The notes under the pieces were generated by a model. The model searched no databases. It was not told the DNA's origin and saw nothing but the letters and a program-made list of their open reading frames with translations. A stretch of 64,000 nucleotides of DNA from Thalassovita mangrovi (GTDB lineage: Bacteria; Pseudomonadota; Alphaproteobacteria; Rhodobacterales; Rhodobacteraceae). A program made the position numbers and the translations under genes. Positions 8,371 through 18,172 of the stretch are shown here, piece by piece. The stretch's first letter is position 1. Each line of letters starts with the position of its first letter. The stretch lies in NCBI RefSeq assembly GCF_009857745.1, contig NZ_WWEN01000003.1:248001-312000 (forward strand), given 5' to 3'.

Positions 8371-8495
8371 CTGTCATCTCCCTCGGATAGGGCAAGTGGT
8401 AAACCGCGCCTTTGCGCGGGTCCAGCCCGTATCCTCTTGACCCTCGGGTGCCGAAAGCGGAAGCTGCTGGAAACATTTGGAGGAAAGGTTCTTTC

Positions 8496-10013
8496 GTGAA
8501 ACATATTGCCACTTTTAAAACTCCGCTGATGGCTGCCCTGCTGCTGGGCGCCGTGCCCGCTTTCGCCGATGTGACCCCCACCGATGTCTGGGGCGACTGG
8601 AAATCGCAAATGGCCGCTTTCGGCTATGAAATCACCGCAAAGGAAACCCTGTCCGGGCCCGACCTGAACGTCAGCGACCTGACCATGCGCGTCGAGATTC
8701 CCGAAGACGGCGGCAGCGTCACCGTGGCGATGCCCGGCATGACCTTCCACGACAATGGCGACGGCACCGTCGCGATCCAGCTGCCCGCGATCCTGCCGCT
8801 TGACGTGCATGTCGAAGCGGAAGGCGACGATCCGGTCGACCTCAAGGTGAATTACACCACCACCGGGCTGGCGATGACCGCCTCGGGCGCGCCCGACAAC
8901 ATGACCTACAACTATGCCGCCGCCTCGATGGGCATGGCGCTGGCCGAAATCGTGGCGGAAGGGAAATCCGTCGACATCGGCGAGGCCAGCCTCACGATGA
9001 ACAATGTCAGCGGGAGCAGCAGCACGTCGGGCAGCGACCTGAAGACGCGGACACAGGATTTCCGCGCCGACGCCCTGTTCTATACCGTCGACATGGCCAA
9101 CCCGGACAAGGCCGAAGAACGCGTCACCATGAAGGGCCAGATCAACGGGCTGTCCGCCAAGGGCACCGCCGCGATGCCGGAAGGCGTCGATACCGAAGAC
9201 ATGGCCGCGGCCATGGCGGCGGGTTTCGCGGTGGACGGCAGCTTCGAATATGCCGGCGGCCAATCCGAATTCGCCTTCGCCGGCGACGGCGAGAATTTCA
9301 GCGGCAGCAGTGCGTCGGACTCGGGCAAGTTCGCCATTTCGATGAATGCCGACCAGATCGCCTATTCGGTGGCGGCAACGGGCACCAAGCTGAACATGCA
9401 ATCGTCCGACCTGCCCTTCCCGGTCGAAGTTGCGCTGGCGGAAACCGGGTTCGACATCGCCATCCCGGTGGCCCAGACCGAAGACCCGCAGGAGTTCCGC
9501 TTTGCGGTGAAACTGGGCGATTTCACCATGTCCGACATGATCTGGGGCATTTTCGACCCGACCGGGCAATTGCCGCGCGACCCGGCCACCGTGGCCTTCG
9601 ACCTGGCCGGCAAGGTCAAGGTTCTGGCCAATATCTTCGACCCGAAAACGATGGAATCGATGACCGACGCCGCGCCGGGCGAATTGCACGCGCTTGACAT
9701 CAACGGTCTGACCGTGCGCGCGGCCGGGGCCGAGCTGACCGGCAAGGGCGCCTTCACCTTCGACAATTCCGACCTGCAGTCCTTCGACGGCATGCCGCGC
9801 CCCGAAGGCGTGCTGAACCTGATGCTGACCGGCGGCAACGCGCTGCTGGACACGCTGGTCGCGATGGGCTTCGTCCCCGAAGACCAGGCCAACGGCACCC
9901 GCATGATGATGGGGATGTTCGCGGTGCCGGGCGATGCGCCCGACACCCTGACCTCGACCATCGAGGTCAATGCAGAGGGCCATGTGATGGCCAACGGTCA
10001 GCGGCTGAAATAA
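8496..10013 (+). CDS. DUF2125-type exported protein
   Basis: 505 residues starting at a GTG with a strong GGAGGAAAGG site 8-17 bp upstream. A signal peptide is clear: KH, a hydrophobic run (about 8-20), and a cleavage-like AFA-D. The mature part is acidic, repetitive in beta-strand-like GDG/AEG motifs, and rich in Asp and Thr. This matches the DUF2125 family common in Rhodobacterales, whose function is unknown. A strong terminator follows at 10036. Confidence 0.8.
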   Translation: MKHIATFKTPLMAALLLGAVPAFADVTPTDVWGDWKSQMAAFGYEITAKETLSGPDLNVSDLTMRVEIPEDGGSVTVAMPGMTFHDNGDGTVAIQLPAILPLDVHVEAEGDDPVDLKVNYTTTGLAMTASGAPDNMTYNYAAASMGMALAEIVAEGKSVDIGEASLTMNNVSGSSSTSGSDLKTRTQDFRADALFYTVDMANPDKAEERVTMKGQINGLSAKGTAAMPEGVDTEDMAAAMAAGFAVDGSFEYAGGQSEFAFAGDGENFSGSSASDSGKFAISMNADQIAYSVAATGTKLNMQSSDLPFPVEVALAETGFDIAIPVAQTEDPQEFRFAVKLGDFTMSDMIWGIFDPTGQLPRDPATVAFDLAGKVKVLANIFDPKTMESMTDAAPGELHALDINGLTVRAAGAELTGKGAFTFDNSDLQSFDGMPRPEGVLNLMLTGGNALLDTLVAMGFVPEDQANGTRMMMGMFAVPGDAPDTLTSTIEVNAEGHVMANGQRLK

Positions 10014-10035
10014 CCGCATAAACTGCTTGAAAACC

Positions 10036-10066
10036 GGGCCGCGGGCGGATGTCCGCGGCCCTTTTT
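10036..10066 (+). terminator. Rho-independent terminator after the DUF2125 gene
   Basis: Perfect 9-bp stem GGGCCGCGG/CCGCGGCCC (10036-10044 and 10053-10061) with an 8-nt loop and a run of T residues at 10062-10066. Confidence 0.9.
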
Positions 10067-10148
10067 GCACCCCTGAACGGCCCCGGAACTTGCACCGGCC
10101 CCTTCGGGGGGTTACCTGACTTGAACCTTTTCACAGCGATCAAGGCCC

Positions 10149-11495
10149 ATGACACAGACGCTTGAACACCTGACCCATGCCCTTCTTGACGCGGCGCGCA
10201 AGGCCGGGGCCGATGCCGCCGACGCTATGGCGGTCGCCGGAACGTCGCTGTCGATCGACGTGCGCGACGGCAAGCTGGAACAGGCGGACCGGGCGGAAGG
10301 CACCGATATCGGGCTGCGCGTCATGATCGGCAAGCGGCAGGCCAATGTGTCGTCGTCCGACACCCGGCCCGAAACGCTGGCGATGATGGCCGAACGCGCG
10401 GTGGCGATGGCCAAGGAAGCCCCCGAAGACCCCTATATCGGCCTGGCCGATCCCGATCAGCTGGCCCGCGACTGGGATATCGCGGCGCTGGAAATGGCCG
10501 ATCCCGCGGCGGAACCCGATCCCGCCACCTTGCAGGAAGACGCCCGCCGCGCCGAGGCCGCCGCCTTGGCGGTCGAGGGCGTCAGCCAAGTGCAATCGGC
10601 CAGCGCCGCCTATGGTCACCGGCAGATTCATCTGGCCGCCACCAACGGGTTTTCCGGCGGCTATGCCCGCACCGACCGCGCCACCAGCTGCGTCGCCATC
10701 GCGGGCAGCGGCACGGCGATGGAACGCGACCATGACGGCGATATGCGGATTTTCCAATCCGACCTGCGCAGCCCCGAGGATATCGGCGAAACCGCCGCAA
10801 GACGCACCGTTGAGCGGATCGGCGCGCGCAAACCGAAAACCGGTTCCTACCCGGTGCTCTATGACGAACGCATCGCCGCGTCGCTGATCGGTCACCTGCT
10901 GGCCGCGATCAACGGCACCGCGATTGCGCGCGGATCGTCCTGGATGCTGGGCGGCATGGGCGAACAGGTTCTGCCCAAGGGGATGAACCTGATCGAGGAC
11001 CCGCACCGCCCCCGCGCCACCGGATCGCGCCCCTTCGACGCCGAGGGCCTGCCGACATCGCTGCGCGAGATCGTCAGTGACGGGGTGCTGAACGGCTGGA
11101 CGCTGGACCTTGCCACGGCGCGCAAGCTGGGGCTGCAATCGACCGGCAACGCGGCGCGCGGCACCTCGGCCCCGCCGTCGCCCACCACCTGGAACGTGGC
11201 GCTGACCCAGGGAGACAAGACCCGCGAGGACCTGCTCAAGGACATGGGCACCGGGCTTCTGGTCACCTCGATGATCGGGTCGACGATCAACCCCAACACC
11301 GGGGATTATTCGCGCGGGGCCAGCGGATTCTGGGTGGAAAACGGCGAAATCCAGTACCCGGTGAACGAATGCACCATCGCGGGCAACCTGCGTGACATGC
11401 TCAAAACGATTGTTCCGGCGAACGACGCGCGCACCTACCTGTCGCGCGTGGTCCCGTCGCTTCTGGTCGAAGGGATGACCCTTGCCGGCGACTGA
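10149..11495 (+). CDS. pmbA: TldD/PmbA-family metalloprotease-like protein
   Basis: 448 residues matching PmbA (TldE), the partner of the TldD peptidase that processes modified peptides and CcdA-type antitoxins. The family pattern is visible: DVRDGKLE near 40, GTDIGLRV near 53, and a C-terminal stretch with TGDYSRGASGFWVENG. As expected for PmbA, there is no HExxxH zinc motif, which belongs to TldD. TldD is not encoded in the window. The next gene starts inside this one (14-bp overlap), making a pmbA-phosphatase-waaA-like-lpxK cluster. Confidence 0.88.
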   Translation: MTQTLEHLTHALLDAARKAGADAADAMAVAGTSLSIDVRDGKLEQADRAEGTDIGLRVMIGKRQANVSSSDTRPETLAMMAERAVAMAKEAPEDPYIGLADPDQLARDWDIAALEMADPAAEPDPATLQEDARRAEAAALAVEGVSQVQSASAAYGHRQIHLAATNGFSGGYARTDRATSCVAIAGSGTAMERDHDGDMRIFQSDLRSPEDIGETAARRTVERIGARKPKTGSYPVLYDERIAASLIGHLLAAINGTAIARGSSWMLGGMGEQVLPKGMNLIEDPHRPRATGSRPFDAEGLPTSLREIVSDGVLNGWTLDLATARKLGLQSTGNAARGTSAPPSPTTWNVALTQGDKTREDLLKDMGTGLLVTSMIGSTINPNTGDYSRGASGFWVENGEIQYPVNECTIAGNLRDMLKTIVPANDARTYLSRVVPSLLVEGMTLAGD

Positions 11496-12270
11496 CCTTC
11501 CCCTCCTGATCGAGACGGCCAAAGAGGCCGGCGAGATCGCCCGCAGTTTCCACGGCCCCAAGGCGCGCGCCTGGGACAAGCCGGGCAATCTGGGCCCGGT
11601 GACCGAGGTCGACCTGGCGGTGAACGATTACCTGCGCGACACCCTGACCGAAGCGCGGCCCTCTTATGGCTGGCTGTCGGAGGAGGACGAAGACACCGCC
11701 CGCCGGCTGACCCGGCCGCGCGTCTTCATCGTCGATCCGCTGGACGGCACCCGCAGCTTCATCGAGGGATCGCCGACCTGGGCGCATTCGCTGGCAGTGG
11801 CGGAAAACGGCATCGTGACCGCCGCGGTGGTCTATCTGCCGGAAAAGGGCAAGCTCTACAGCGCGGCGGCGGGACAGGGCGCGTTCCTGAACGGCGAACC
11901 GATCCGGGTATCGTCACGCAGCGAATTGGCCGGCGCTTCGGTGCTGGCGGCGCGGCCGAACATGGACCCGTCCAATTGGAAGGGCCAGCAGGTGCCCGAG
12001 TTCAAGCGCGGCCATCGGCCGTCGCTGGCCTATCGGCTGGCGCTGGTGGCCGAGGGCCGCTACGACGCGATGCTGACCCTGCGCGACAGCTGGGAATGGG
12101 ATATCGCCGCGGGCGACCTGATCCTGCGCGAAGCGGGGGCCGAAGTGTCCGACAAGCGCGGTGCGCCGTTACGGTTCAACAACCCCCACCCCAAGGTGAA
12201 GGGCGTGATCGCGGCACCGGCGGGATTGCACCACGACATCGCCAAGCGGCTGGCCTTCTGGCCGGAATAA
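11482..12270 (+). CDS. cysQ: Inositol-monophosphatase-family phosphatase (CysQ-like)
   Basis: 262 residues with a TTG start inside pmbA, preceded by GAAGGGA. Family motifs: the SEED metal ligands (about 67-73), DPLDGTRSF (about 86-94) with the Mg-binding Asp and Thr, and WEWDIAAGDLILREAG near 210. In this family CysQ hydrolyses 3'-phosphoadenosine 5'-phosphate, protecting sulphate assimilation; inositol-1-phosphatase activity is the alternative. The placement before a Kdo-transferase-like gene is similar to other Rhodobacterales as far as I recall. Confidence 0.78.
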   Translation: MPATDLPLLIETAKEAGEIARSFHGPKARAWDKPGNLGPVTEVDLAVNDYLRDTLTEARPSYGWLSEEDEDTARRLTRPRVFIVDPLDGTRSFIEGSPTWAHSLAVAENGIVTAAVVYLPEKGKLYSAAAGQGAFLNGEPIRVSSRSELAGASVLAARPNMDPSNWKGQQVPEFKRGHRPSLAYRLALVAEGRYDAMLTLRDSWEWDIAAGDLILREAGAEVSDKRGAPLRFNNPHPKVKGVIAAPAGLHHDIAKRLAFWPE

Positions 12271-12386
12271 TATATCCGTCATTTTGGATGTAATTCCACC
12301 GGCGCGCGCGCCGTCAGCGGCCGCCGCCCCGCCTTGCAGCCCTTCAAGCCACCGCATAGATTGACCCCGTTCAGTCAGGAGCCCCG

Positions 12387-13604
12387 ATGCCCCGATCCCT
12401 CAGCCTCGCGGCCTATATGGCGCTGGCGCGGCGCGCGCCGCGCAACCCGATCGCCTTCCCGGCCGAGCGGCCCGAAGGCGAACTGATCTGGGCGCATGTG
12501 TCGTCGATGCCCAAGGCGGCGGCGATCCTGCAGCTGTTTCACCGGCTGAAACCGCTGCGCCCGGGGCTGCGCTTCCTGCTGACCACCGCGCCGGACCTGC
12601 CACGGCCCGATCACCTGAAAAGCGACGTGATCTGGCAGCAGGTGCCGGAAGAATCCGTGCCCGCCATCGACGCCTTCCTGGCGCATTGGAAACCCGACCT
12701 TTGCCTGTGGAGCGGCGGCCATCTGCGCCCGGCGGCTATCGAGATGACGGCACGGCGCGGCGTGCCGCTGTACCTCGTCGATGCCGAGGCCCCGGCGCTG
12801 GAAGAGGCGCGGTTCCTCTGGCTGCCCGATATGGGGCGCGGTATCCTGCGCCGGTTCCGCAAGATCATGGCCATCGACGATGCCGCCGCGCAGCGGCTGC
12901 GCCGGATCGGATCGAATGGCGAGGTGGTTGAAATCACCGGCGCCCTGCAGGAAGGCCGCGCTGCGCTGGACTGCGACGAAGACACCCGCGACAAGCTGGC
13001 GGCGATGCTGGCCGGGCGGCCGGTCTGGCTCGCCGCGATGGTGCAGCGCGAGGAACTGGATACCGTCACCCGGGCGCACCGGACCTCGATGCGGTTCGCA
13101 CACCGGCAATTGCTGATCCTGGTGCCCGACGACGAAACCATGGGGCCGCAATATGCCCGGCAGCTGCGGCAGCAAGGCTGGAATATCGCGGAATGGTCCA
13201 ACGGCGAATATCCCGAGGAAACCACCCAGATCCTGCTGGCCGATACCCGCGGCGAACTGGGACTGTGGTACCGGCTGGCGCCGATCACGCTGATGGGCAG
13301 TTCGCTTCTGTCGGGCTTCGGCGGCCGCGACCCCTATGAACCGGCCGCCCTGGGATCTGCCATTCTTTACGGCCCCAATGTCAGCCGCTACCTGCCGGGC
13401 TACAGCCGCCTTGTCGCCGCGAGGGCGGCACTGATCGTGAAGGATTCCGACACGTTGGCCAGCGCGATTTCGCGCCTTTCGGCCCCCGATCAGGCCGCAG
13501 AAATGGCCCATGCCGCGTGGGAGGTCAGTTCGTCCGGCGCCGAAGTCACCGACGCGCTGATCGAGATGATCCAGGACGAGCTGGACATGCGGGGGGCGGC
13601 GTGA
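12387..13604 (+). CDS. Kdo-transferase-like (WaaA/KdtA-related) glycosyltransferase, divergent
   Basis: 405 residues. The overall order resembles 3-deoxy-manno-octulosonic acid transferase: an N-terminal Rossmann domain (WAHVSSM at about 35), a PDLCLWSGG block near 110 followed by [11 protein letters not shown], and a C-terminal [22 protein letters not shown] with SxxxxGGxxxxEP spacing. The catalytic glutamate of the usual SVGE motif is absent, and the usual ETELWPN block reads SGGHLRP. The stop overlaps the lpxK start (TGATG), which supports a lipid A/Kdo role. It could be a paralogue with altered activity. Confidence 0.65.
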   Translation: MPRSLSLAAYMALARRAPRNPIAFPAERPEGELIWAHVSSMPKAAAILQLFHRLKPLRPGLRFLLTTAPDLPRPDHLKSDVIWQQVPEESVPAIDAFLAHWKPDLCLWSGGHLRPAAIEMTARRGVPLYLVDAEAPALEEARFLWLPDMGRGILRRFRKIMAIDDAAAQRLRRIGSNGEVVEITGALQEGRAALDCDEDTRDKLAAMLAGRPVWLAAMVQREELDTVTRAHRTSMRFAHRQLLILVPDDETMGPQYARQLRQQGWNIAEWSNGEYPEETTQILLADTRGELGLWYRLAPITLMGSSLLSGFGGRDPYEPAALGSAILYGPNVSRYLPGYSRLVAARAALIVKDSDTLASAISRLSAPDQAAEMAHAAWEVSSSGAEVTDALIEMIQDELDMRGAA

Positions 13605-14599
13605 TGCGGGCGCCGCGGTTCTGGTTCACCCCGCCCGAGCGGCCCGCGATCCGGGCGCGGCTGTTGGCGCCGCTGGGATGGCTTTACGGTGCCGCCACCG
13701 CAAGGCGGCTGCGCCGGGGCACCCCGTTCCGCGCGCCGGTGCCGGTGATTTGCGTCGGCAACCTGAACGCGGGCGGCACCGGCAAGACCCCCACCGCGAT
13801 CGCGCTGATCCTGAAACTGATGGCGATGGGCAAGGTGCCGGTGGTGGTGTCGCGCGGCTATGGCGGGTCGGAGGAAGGGCCGGTCGCGGTCGATCCCGCG
13901 ACCCACACGGCGGCGCAGGTGGGGGACGAGCCGCTGTTGCTGGCGGCCTTCGCCAAGGTGGTGGTCAGCCGCGACCGCGCCGCGGGCGCGAAGCTGGCCG
14001 CCGAGCTGGGCGCCGATGTGATCGTGATGGATGACGGGTTGCAGAACCCGGCGCTGCACAAGGACCTGTCGATTGTCGTGGTGGATGCCGCCAAGGGCTT
14101 CGGCAATGGCCGCTGCCTGCCCGCCGGGCCGCTGCGCGAACCGGTGGCGGCGGGGATGAAACGCGCCGACCTGGTGCTGTCGATCGGCGACGCGGCGGCG
14201 CAGGACAGTTTCGCCGAGACCTGGTCCGGCGCGATCCCCGTGCCGCACCTGACCGGCCAGCTGGCCCCTTTGCAGACCGGGATGGACTGGCAGGGCATGG
14301 TGGTGCTGGCCTTCGCCGGGATCGGCCATCCGGAGAAATTTTTCCGCACCCTGCGGGGGCTGGGCGCCGACGTGGTGCGGGCCGAGGCGCTGGACGATCA
14401 CCAGATGCTGACCCCGGCGCTGCTGACCCGGCTGGAAAACGAGGCCCGCCTGCGCGGGGCGCAGATGGTGACCACCGAAAAGGACGCGGTGCGGTTGCCG
14501 GAAGGTTTCCGCTGGAAAGTGGTGACCTTGCCGGTGCGGCTCGAACTGGACGGCGAGGCGCGGCTGGACGAGATGCTGCGCGGGTTGTTCGGGGGATAA
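13604..14599 (+). CDS. lpxK: Tetraacyldisaccharide 4'-kinase
   Basis: 331 residues. LpxK phosphorylates the lipid A disaccharide at the 4' position at the inner membrane. The Walker A loop NAGGTGKTP (about 52-60) and the following SRGYGG are diagnostic, with VMDDGLQNP near 143. The ATG overlaps the previous stop by 1 nt, so it is translated with the Kdo-transferase-like gene. A copy of the intergenic hairpin repeat follows directly. Confidence 0.93.
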   Translation: MRAPRFWFTPPERPAIRARLLAPLGWLYGAATARRLRRGTPFRAPVPVICVGNLNAGGTGKTPTAIALILKLMAMGKVPVVVSRGYGGSEEGPVAVDPATHTAAQVGDEPLLLAAFAKVVVSRDRAAGAKLAAELGADVIVMDDGLQNPALHKDLSIVVVDAAKGFGNGRCLPAGPLREPVAAGMKRADLVLSIGDAAAQDSFAETWSGAIPVPHLTGQLAPLQTGMDWQGMVVLAFAGIGHPEKFFRTLRGLGADVVRAEALDDHQMLTPALLTRLENEARLRGAQMVTTEKDAVRLPEGFRWKVVTLPVRLELDGEARLDEMLRGLFGG

Positions 14600-14662
14600 G
14601 GGGGCGCTGCCCCCGCCGCCCGTGCCGGGCGACTCCCCCGGGATATTTTTGAACAGAAGAAG
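14600..14662. repeat. Intergenic GC-rich hairpin repeat, copy 2 (inverted)
   Basis: The inverse orientation of copy 1: GGGGGCGCTGCCCCC, then GCCGCCCGTGCCGGGCGAC, then CCCCCGGGATATTTTTGAAC and AGAAGAAG. It sits between the convergent lpxK and YkuD genes. It lacks the third GCTTCGCC hairpin. Confidence 0.8.
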
Positions 14663-14666
14663 CGGG

Positions 14667-15161
14667 TCAGCGGACGATCAGGCGGGTGCCCGGGGTGATC
14701 AGGCGGGCGATCTGGATCAGGTGGTCGCGGCGGAAGGCGATGCAGCCCTCGGTCGGGTAATGCGGCCGGCGCCATTGGTGCAGGAAGATGGCCGACCCCT
14801 TGCCGGGGGTGGCGACGGGGTAATTCCAGTCGGTGATCAGCACGATATCGTAAAGCGGATCGGCGCGGCGCAGCTGTTCGTGGCTGTGGCCGTAGGGTGC
14901 GCGGACCGGGTGGTTATAATCGGGCTGTGTTGCGTCGTCGGACCACAGGTCGGACGGGCCGATCGGTTCGGCCCAATAAGCGGGGCGTGCCACGCGGTCG
15001 GGACGGTAAAGCATGCCGAGGATGCGATGGGTGCCCTTAGGGGTGGCGCCGTCGCCTTCGCGCTTGTCAGTGCTCAGCCCCCCGCGGCCGATGCTACAGG
15101 GGTAGTGGCGGCCCTGAAAGCGGATGCCGCGTGCGGTAAGCACCATGTCGGCAGGGGTCAC
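14667..15161 (-). CDS. L,D-transpeptidase (YkuD) family protein
   Basis: 164 residues of the YkuD catalytic fold. The active-site motif appears as HQWRRPHYPTEGCIAF (about 130-145), with catalytic Cys and upstream His. Family enzymes cross-link peptidoglycan or attach lipoproteins. No signal peptide is visible (the start is MTPADMVLTARG), so it either begins further upstream or acts unconventionally. The ATG overlaps the TGA of ribA (ATGA), an odd pairing with riboflavin biosynthesis. Confidence 0.85.
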   Translation of the reverse strand: MTPADMVLTARGIRFQGRHYPCSIGRGGLSTDKREGDGATPKGTHRILGMLYRPDRVARPAYWAEPIGPSDLWSDDATQPDYNHPVRAPYGHSHEQLRRADPLYDIVLITDWNYPVATPGKGSAIFLHQWRRPHYPTEGCIAFRRDHLIQIARLITPGTRLIVR

Positions 15162-16249
15162 AGCAGGTGCCCCGATTTCGCCGCCTTGGTCGCCAGGTAG
15201 CCGCGATTATGATGGGTTTCGCCCACTTTCAGCGGTACCCGTTCGACCACTTCGATGCCGTTCTTTTCCATCATCGCGATCTTGCGCGGGTTGTTGGTCA
15301 GCAGCCGCACCTGGGTGAAGCCCATCGATTTCAGGATATTCGCGCCGAGCTTGAAATCGCGTTCGTCGTCTTCGAACCCCAGCCGGTGATTGGCCTCGAC
15401 CGTGTCAAAGCCCTGATCCTGCAGCGAATAGGCGCGCATCTTGTTGGCCAGCCCGATGCCGCGCCCTTCCTGGTTGAGGTAAAGCAGCACGCCCGCGCCT
15501 TCCGCCCCCATTTGGGCCAGCGCACCGCGCAACTGCGGGCCGCAATCGCATTTCAGGCTGCCCATCACGTCGCCGGTGAAACAGGCCGAATGCAGCCGGG
15601 CCAGCACCGGCTTGTCGCGCGGCGGCGATCCGATTTCAAAGGCGTAATGTTCCTCGCCGCCATCGTCGGGGCGGTAGATGTGCAAACGGCCGGCCTCGGA
15701 AGCTTCGACCGGCAGGCGGGCGCTGACCACCGGGTGCGGATAGGGCGAGGAAGCCAGCAGGTCGCGGGCGCGGTCGGCATTGAGCACGGTCAGCGCGTAT
15801 TCGCCGGCAAAGACGTAAGGATCGGCCAGCGGCAGCATCACCGCCGCCGGCAGCAGCCGGGCCGATTTGATCAGCGTGATGGCGACCCGGTGCAGATCGG
15901 CCGGACCTTCGCGCAGGGTCTGCAGCGGCCCCTTCATCGGTTCCTTCAGATCGTCGGCCGGATCGGCCACCCCGCGCAGCCAGCTCATCGAAGCATCGGG
16001 CGGCAGAACCACCCGCGCCAGATCGCCGTCATAGACCCGCGCCTTCAGCGTTTCGGCGCGGCGCGCGGTGATCGCCAGGACCGGCTGCCCGCCCAACGCG
16101 CGCAGATCGGCCAGCCGCTGCGCATCCAGCGTTTCGGCGGCCAGGACCAGCGCGCCCTCGCCGTCGCGCACCAGAACCACCGGCACGCCCATGCGCAGAT
16201 CGGCGCGGGCGCGGGCGACAATTTCGGTCATATCTGGGGCGAAGCTCAT
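15158..16249 (-). CDS. ribA: GTP cyclohydrolase II
   Basis: 363 residues. RibA opens GTP to start riboflavin synthesis. The C-terminal two thirds carry the zinc site CFTGDVMGSLKCDC (about 222-235) and EGRGIGLANKMRAY near 262. The first 150 or so residues form an extension absent from the roughly 200-residue E. coli enzyme; long RibA proteins are usual in alphaproteobacteria. Translationally coupled to the downstream YkuD gene. Confidence 0.92.
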   Translation of the reverse strand: MSFAPDMTEIVARARADLRMGVPVVLVRDGEGALVLAAETLDAQRLADLRALGGQPVLAITARRAETLKARVYDGDLARVVLPPDASMSWLRGVADPADDLKEPMKGPLQTLREGPADLHRVAITLIKSARLLPAAVMLPLADPYVFAGEYALTVLNADRARDLLASSPYPHPVVSARLPVEASEAGRLHIYRPDDGGEEHYAFEIGSPPRDKPVLARLHSACFTGDVMGSLKCDCGPQLRGALAQMGAEGAGVLLYLNQEGRGIGLANKMRAYSLQDQGFDTVEANHRLGFEDDERDFKLGANILKSMGFTQVRLLTNNPRKIAMMEKNGIEVVERVPLKVGETHHNRGYLATKAAKSGHLL

Positions 16250-16419
16250 GCATCCGATCCTGTTCTTTCGCTGTCACTTAGTCCTTTTTGTTGGAATTTG
16301 AAACATTTCCCGGTCAAAGAACACGTCCACGTGAGCAGATTGCAGCAAATCTTGTCTGAAGCGTGCAGCGGGCGCATCTGTTTCTCACGCAAACGCAAGG
16401 AACCCACGGGGAGCCCATC

Positions 16420-17106
16420 ATGCCACAGCTCAAGAAAATCCTGCTTGTCGACGATGACGACGATCTGCGCGAAGCGCTGAGCGAACAATTGGTGATGACC
16501 GAGGATTTCGACGTCTTCGAAGCCGATAGCGGCGCGGAGGCGATGAAGAAGAGCAAGGAAGGCATTTACGACCTGCTGATCCTCGATGTCGGCCTGCCCG
16601 ATACCGACGGGCGCGAGCTGTGCAAGCTGATGCGCAAGCAGGGCGTCAAGAGCCCGGTCATCATGCTGACCGGCCATGACAGTGATGCCGACACCATCCT
16701 CGGGCTCGACGCGGGCGCCAACGATTACGTGACCAAGCCGTTCCGGTTTCCCGTGCTGCTGGCCCGCATCCGCGCCCAGTTGCGCCAGCACGAACAATCC
16801 GAGGACGCGGTGTTCCAGCTGGGGCCGTATTCCTTCCGCCCGGCGATGAAGATGCTGGTCGACGAGGACGAAAAGAAAATCCGCCTGACCGAGAAGGAAA
16901 CCAATATCCTGAAATTCCTCTACCGGTCGTCCGAGGGCGTGGTGCCGCGCGACGTGCTGCTGCACGAGGTCTGGGGCTATAACGCCGGGGTAACCACCCA
17001 CACGCTGGAAACCCACATCTATCGGTTGCGTCAGAAAATCGAACCCGATCCGTCCAACGCCCGTATCCTGATCACCGAAAGCGGGGGATATAAATTGGTC
17101 GCCTGA
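16420..17106 (+). CDS. cenR: OmpR-family response regulator, CenR type
   Basis: 228 residues: receiver domain (1-120) with Asp pocket DDDDD at 11-15, phosphoacceptor Asp56 and Lys106, then a winged-helix DNA-binding domain ending ITESGGYKLVA. The segment around 150-215 is very close to what I recall of CenR, an essential envelope regulator in Caulobacter and Rhodobacter. The start at 16420 has GGGGAG upstream. No histidine kinase gene is adjacent. A terminator follows at 17201. Confidence 0.85.
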   Translation: MPQLKKILLVDDDDDLREALSEQLVMTEDFDVFEADSGAEAMKKSKEGIYDLLILDVGLPDTDGRELCKLMRKQGVKSPVIMLTGHDSDADTILGLDAGANDYVTKPFRFPVLLARIRAQLRQHEQSEDAVFQLGPYSFRPAMKMLVDEDEKKIRLTEKETNILKFLYRSSEGVVPRDVLLHEVWGYNAGVTTHTLETHIYRLRQKIEPDPSNARILITESGGYKLVA

Positions 17107-17200
17107 TCTTGACCAAGATCAAAGAAACCCCATCTCAATCGGGATACTTAATATGTATACCGTCGCATAATCGGTTAATTATGCACCTCCCTGTTGGACT

Positions 17201-17228
17201 GACCCGGGCTTGGCCCGGGTCTTTTTTT
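17201..17228 (+). terminator. Rho-independent terminator after cenR
   Basis: Perfect 9-bp stem GACCCGGGC/GCCCGGGTC with loop TTG, followed by seven T residues. It is about 95 bp past the cenR stop, leaving an AT-rich 3' untranslated stretch (17107-17200). Confidence 0.92.
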
Positions 17229-17317
17229 GTCAGACGGCAGGGGGCGGCCACGCTCCATGTGCGCGGTTCAAAACCGGGTATTCCCTCGGGCGGCCATAAT
17301 CTCTAGGTTGCGCTCCT

Positions 17318-18061
17318 ATGACGATCACTGATCTCCATCTCCTTCCGGCCCTGGGCCCTTGGCTCATCTGTGCCCTTGCCGTCGTGCTGGGCACGACAAT
17401 TCAAAAGCTTTCGGGGGCCGGGTTCGGCATGGTTGCCGCGCCCATCATGACAATGGTTGCCGCGGACTGGGTGCCTGGGACGGTTCTGCTTGTCGGGTTC
17501 CTCGTCGGTGCGGGATCGGTTCTGAGCGCGCGGGACGCGATCGTTCTGAAGGACCTGCCGCCCGGTTTCATGGGGCGCACGCTTGGCGCGATTCTGGCCG
17601 CGTCGATTGCGGCGATTGTCGTGGGCTCCCCCGCGCTGCCCGTCGTCGTGGCCTGTATCGTGCTGTTCGCCGTGGCGCTGAACCTTGCGGGGCTGCGGGT
17701 TCCGATCAACAAGGCTTCGCTGTTCGGGGCCGGCACGGTCGCCGGGATCATGGGAACGCTGACGGGGATCGGCGCGCCGCCGATGGCGATCCTTTATTCG
17801 CGGGTCGAAACGCGCCGCTCGGCGGCGTCGCAGAATGCTTTCTTCGGCTTCGGGATGGTCGTGTCCGTGCTCGCCCTCGCGATTGCGGGGGTCATGCGCT
17901 GGCCCCAGGTCGCCTTCGCCGCATCGCTGGCGCCGCTGGTGCCGCTGAGCCTTTATCTGTCACGCCCGCTGGCGAAGCGTTTCGAGCGTGGTTCGATCCG
18001 GCCCTGGGCGCTTGGGCTTGCCGCGACCGCGGCGGTGATCCTGCTGGTTCGCAACCTCTGA
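17318..18061 (+). CDS. TSUP (TauE/SafE) family membrane transporter
   Basis: 247 residues with about seven or eight hydrophobic segments in two related halves, as in the sulphite exporter TauE/SafE family. The glycine-rich KLSGAGFGMVAAP near 27-39 and GTLTGIGAPPMAILY near 145 are the repeated half-motifs. The exported anion (sulphite, sulphoacetate or other) is not determinable. The ribosome binding site is weak. Confidence 0.82.
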   Translation: MTITDLHLLPALGPWLICALAVVLGTTIQKLSGAGFGMVAAPIMTMVAADWVPGTVLLVGFLVGAGSVLSARDAIVLKDLPPGFMGRTLGAILAASIAAIVVGSPALPVVVACIVLFAVALNLAGLRVPINKASLFGAGTVAGIMGTLTGIGAPPMAILYSRVETRRSAASQNAFFGFGMVVSVLALAIAGVMRWPQVAFAASLAPLVPLSLYLSRPLAKRFERGSIRPWALGLAATAAVILLVRNL

Positions 18062-18172
18062 CCCTTTGGCGGCGCACGTCCAACGCGCCGCACCCGTTTG
18101 CCCCGTTTTCGGGTTGCACCCCGCCCGGAGCTGCGGGCATTCTGCGCCGCGAACCGCTAATCGGAGTCCCCC

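Noticed and set aside
17255-17310. tRNA-like segment with GGTTCAAAACC and a CGGCCA end
   Set aside because: No pairing T-arm or acceptor stem can be built; it is ordinary leader sequence before the TSUP gene.
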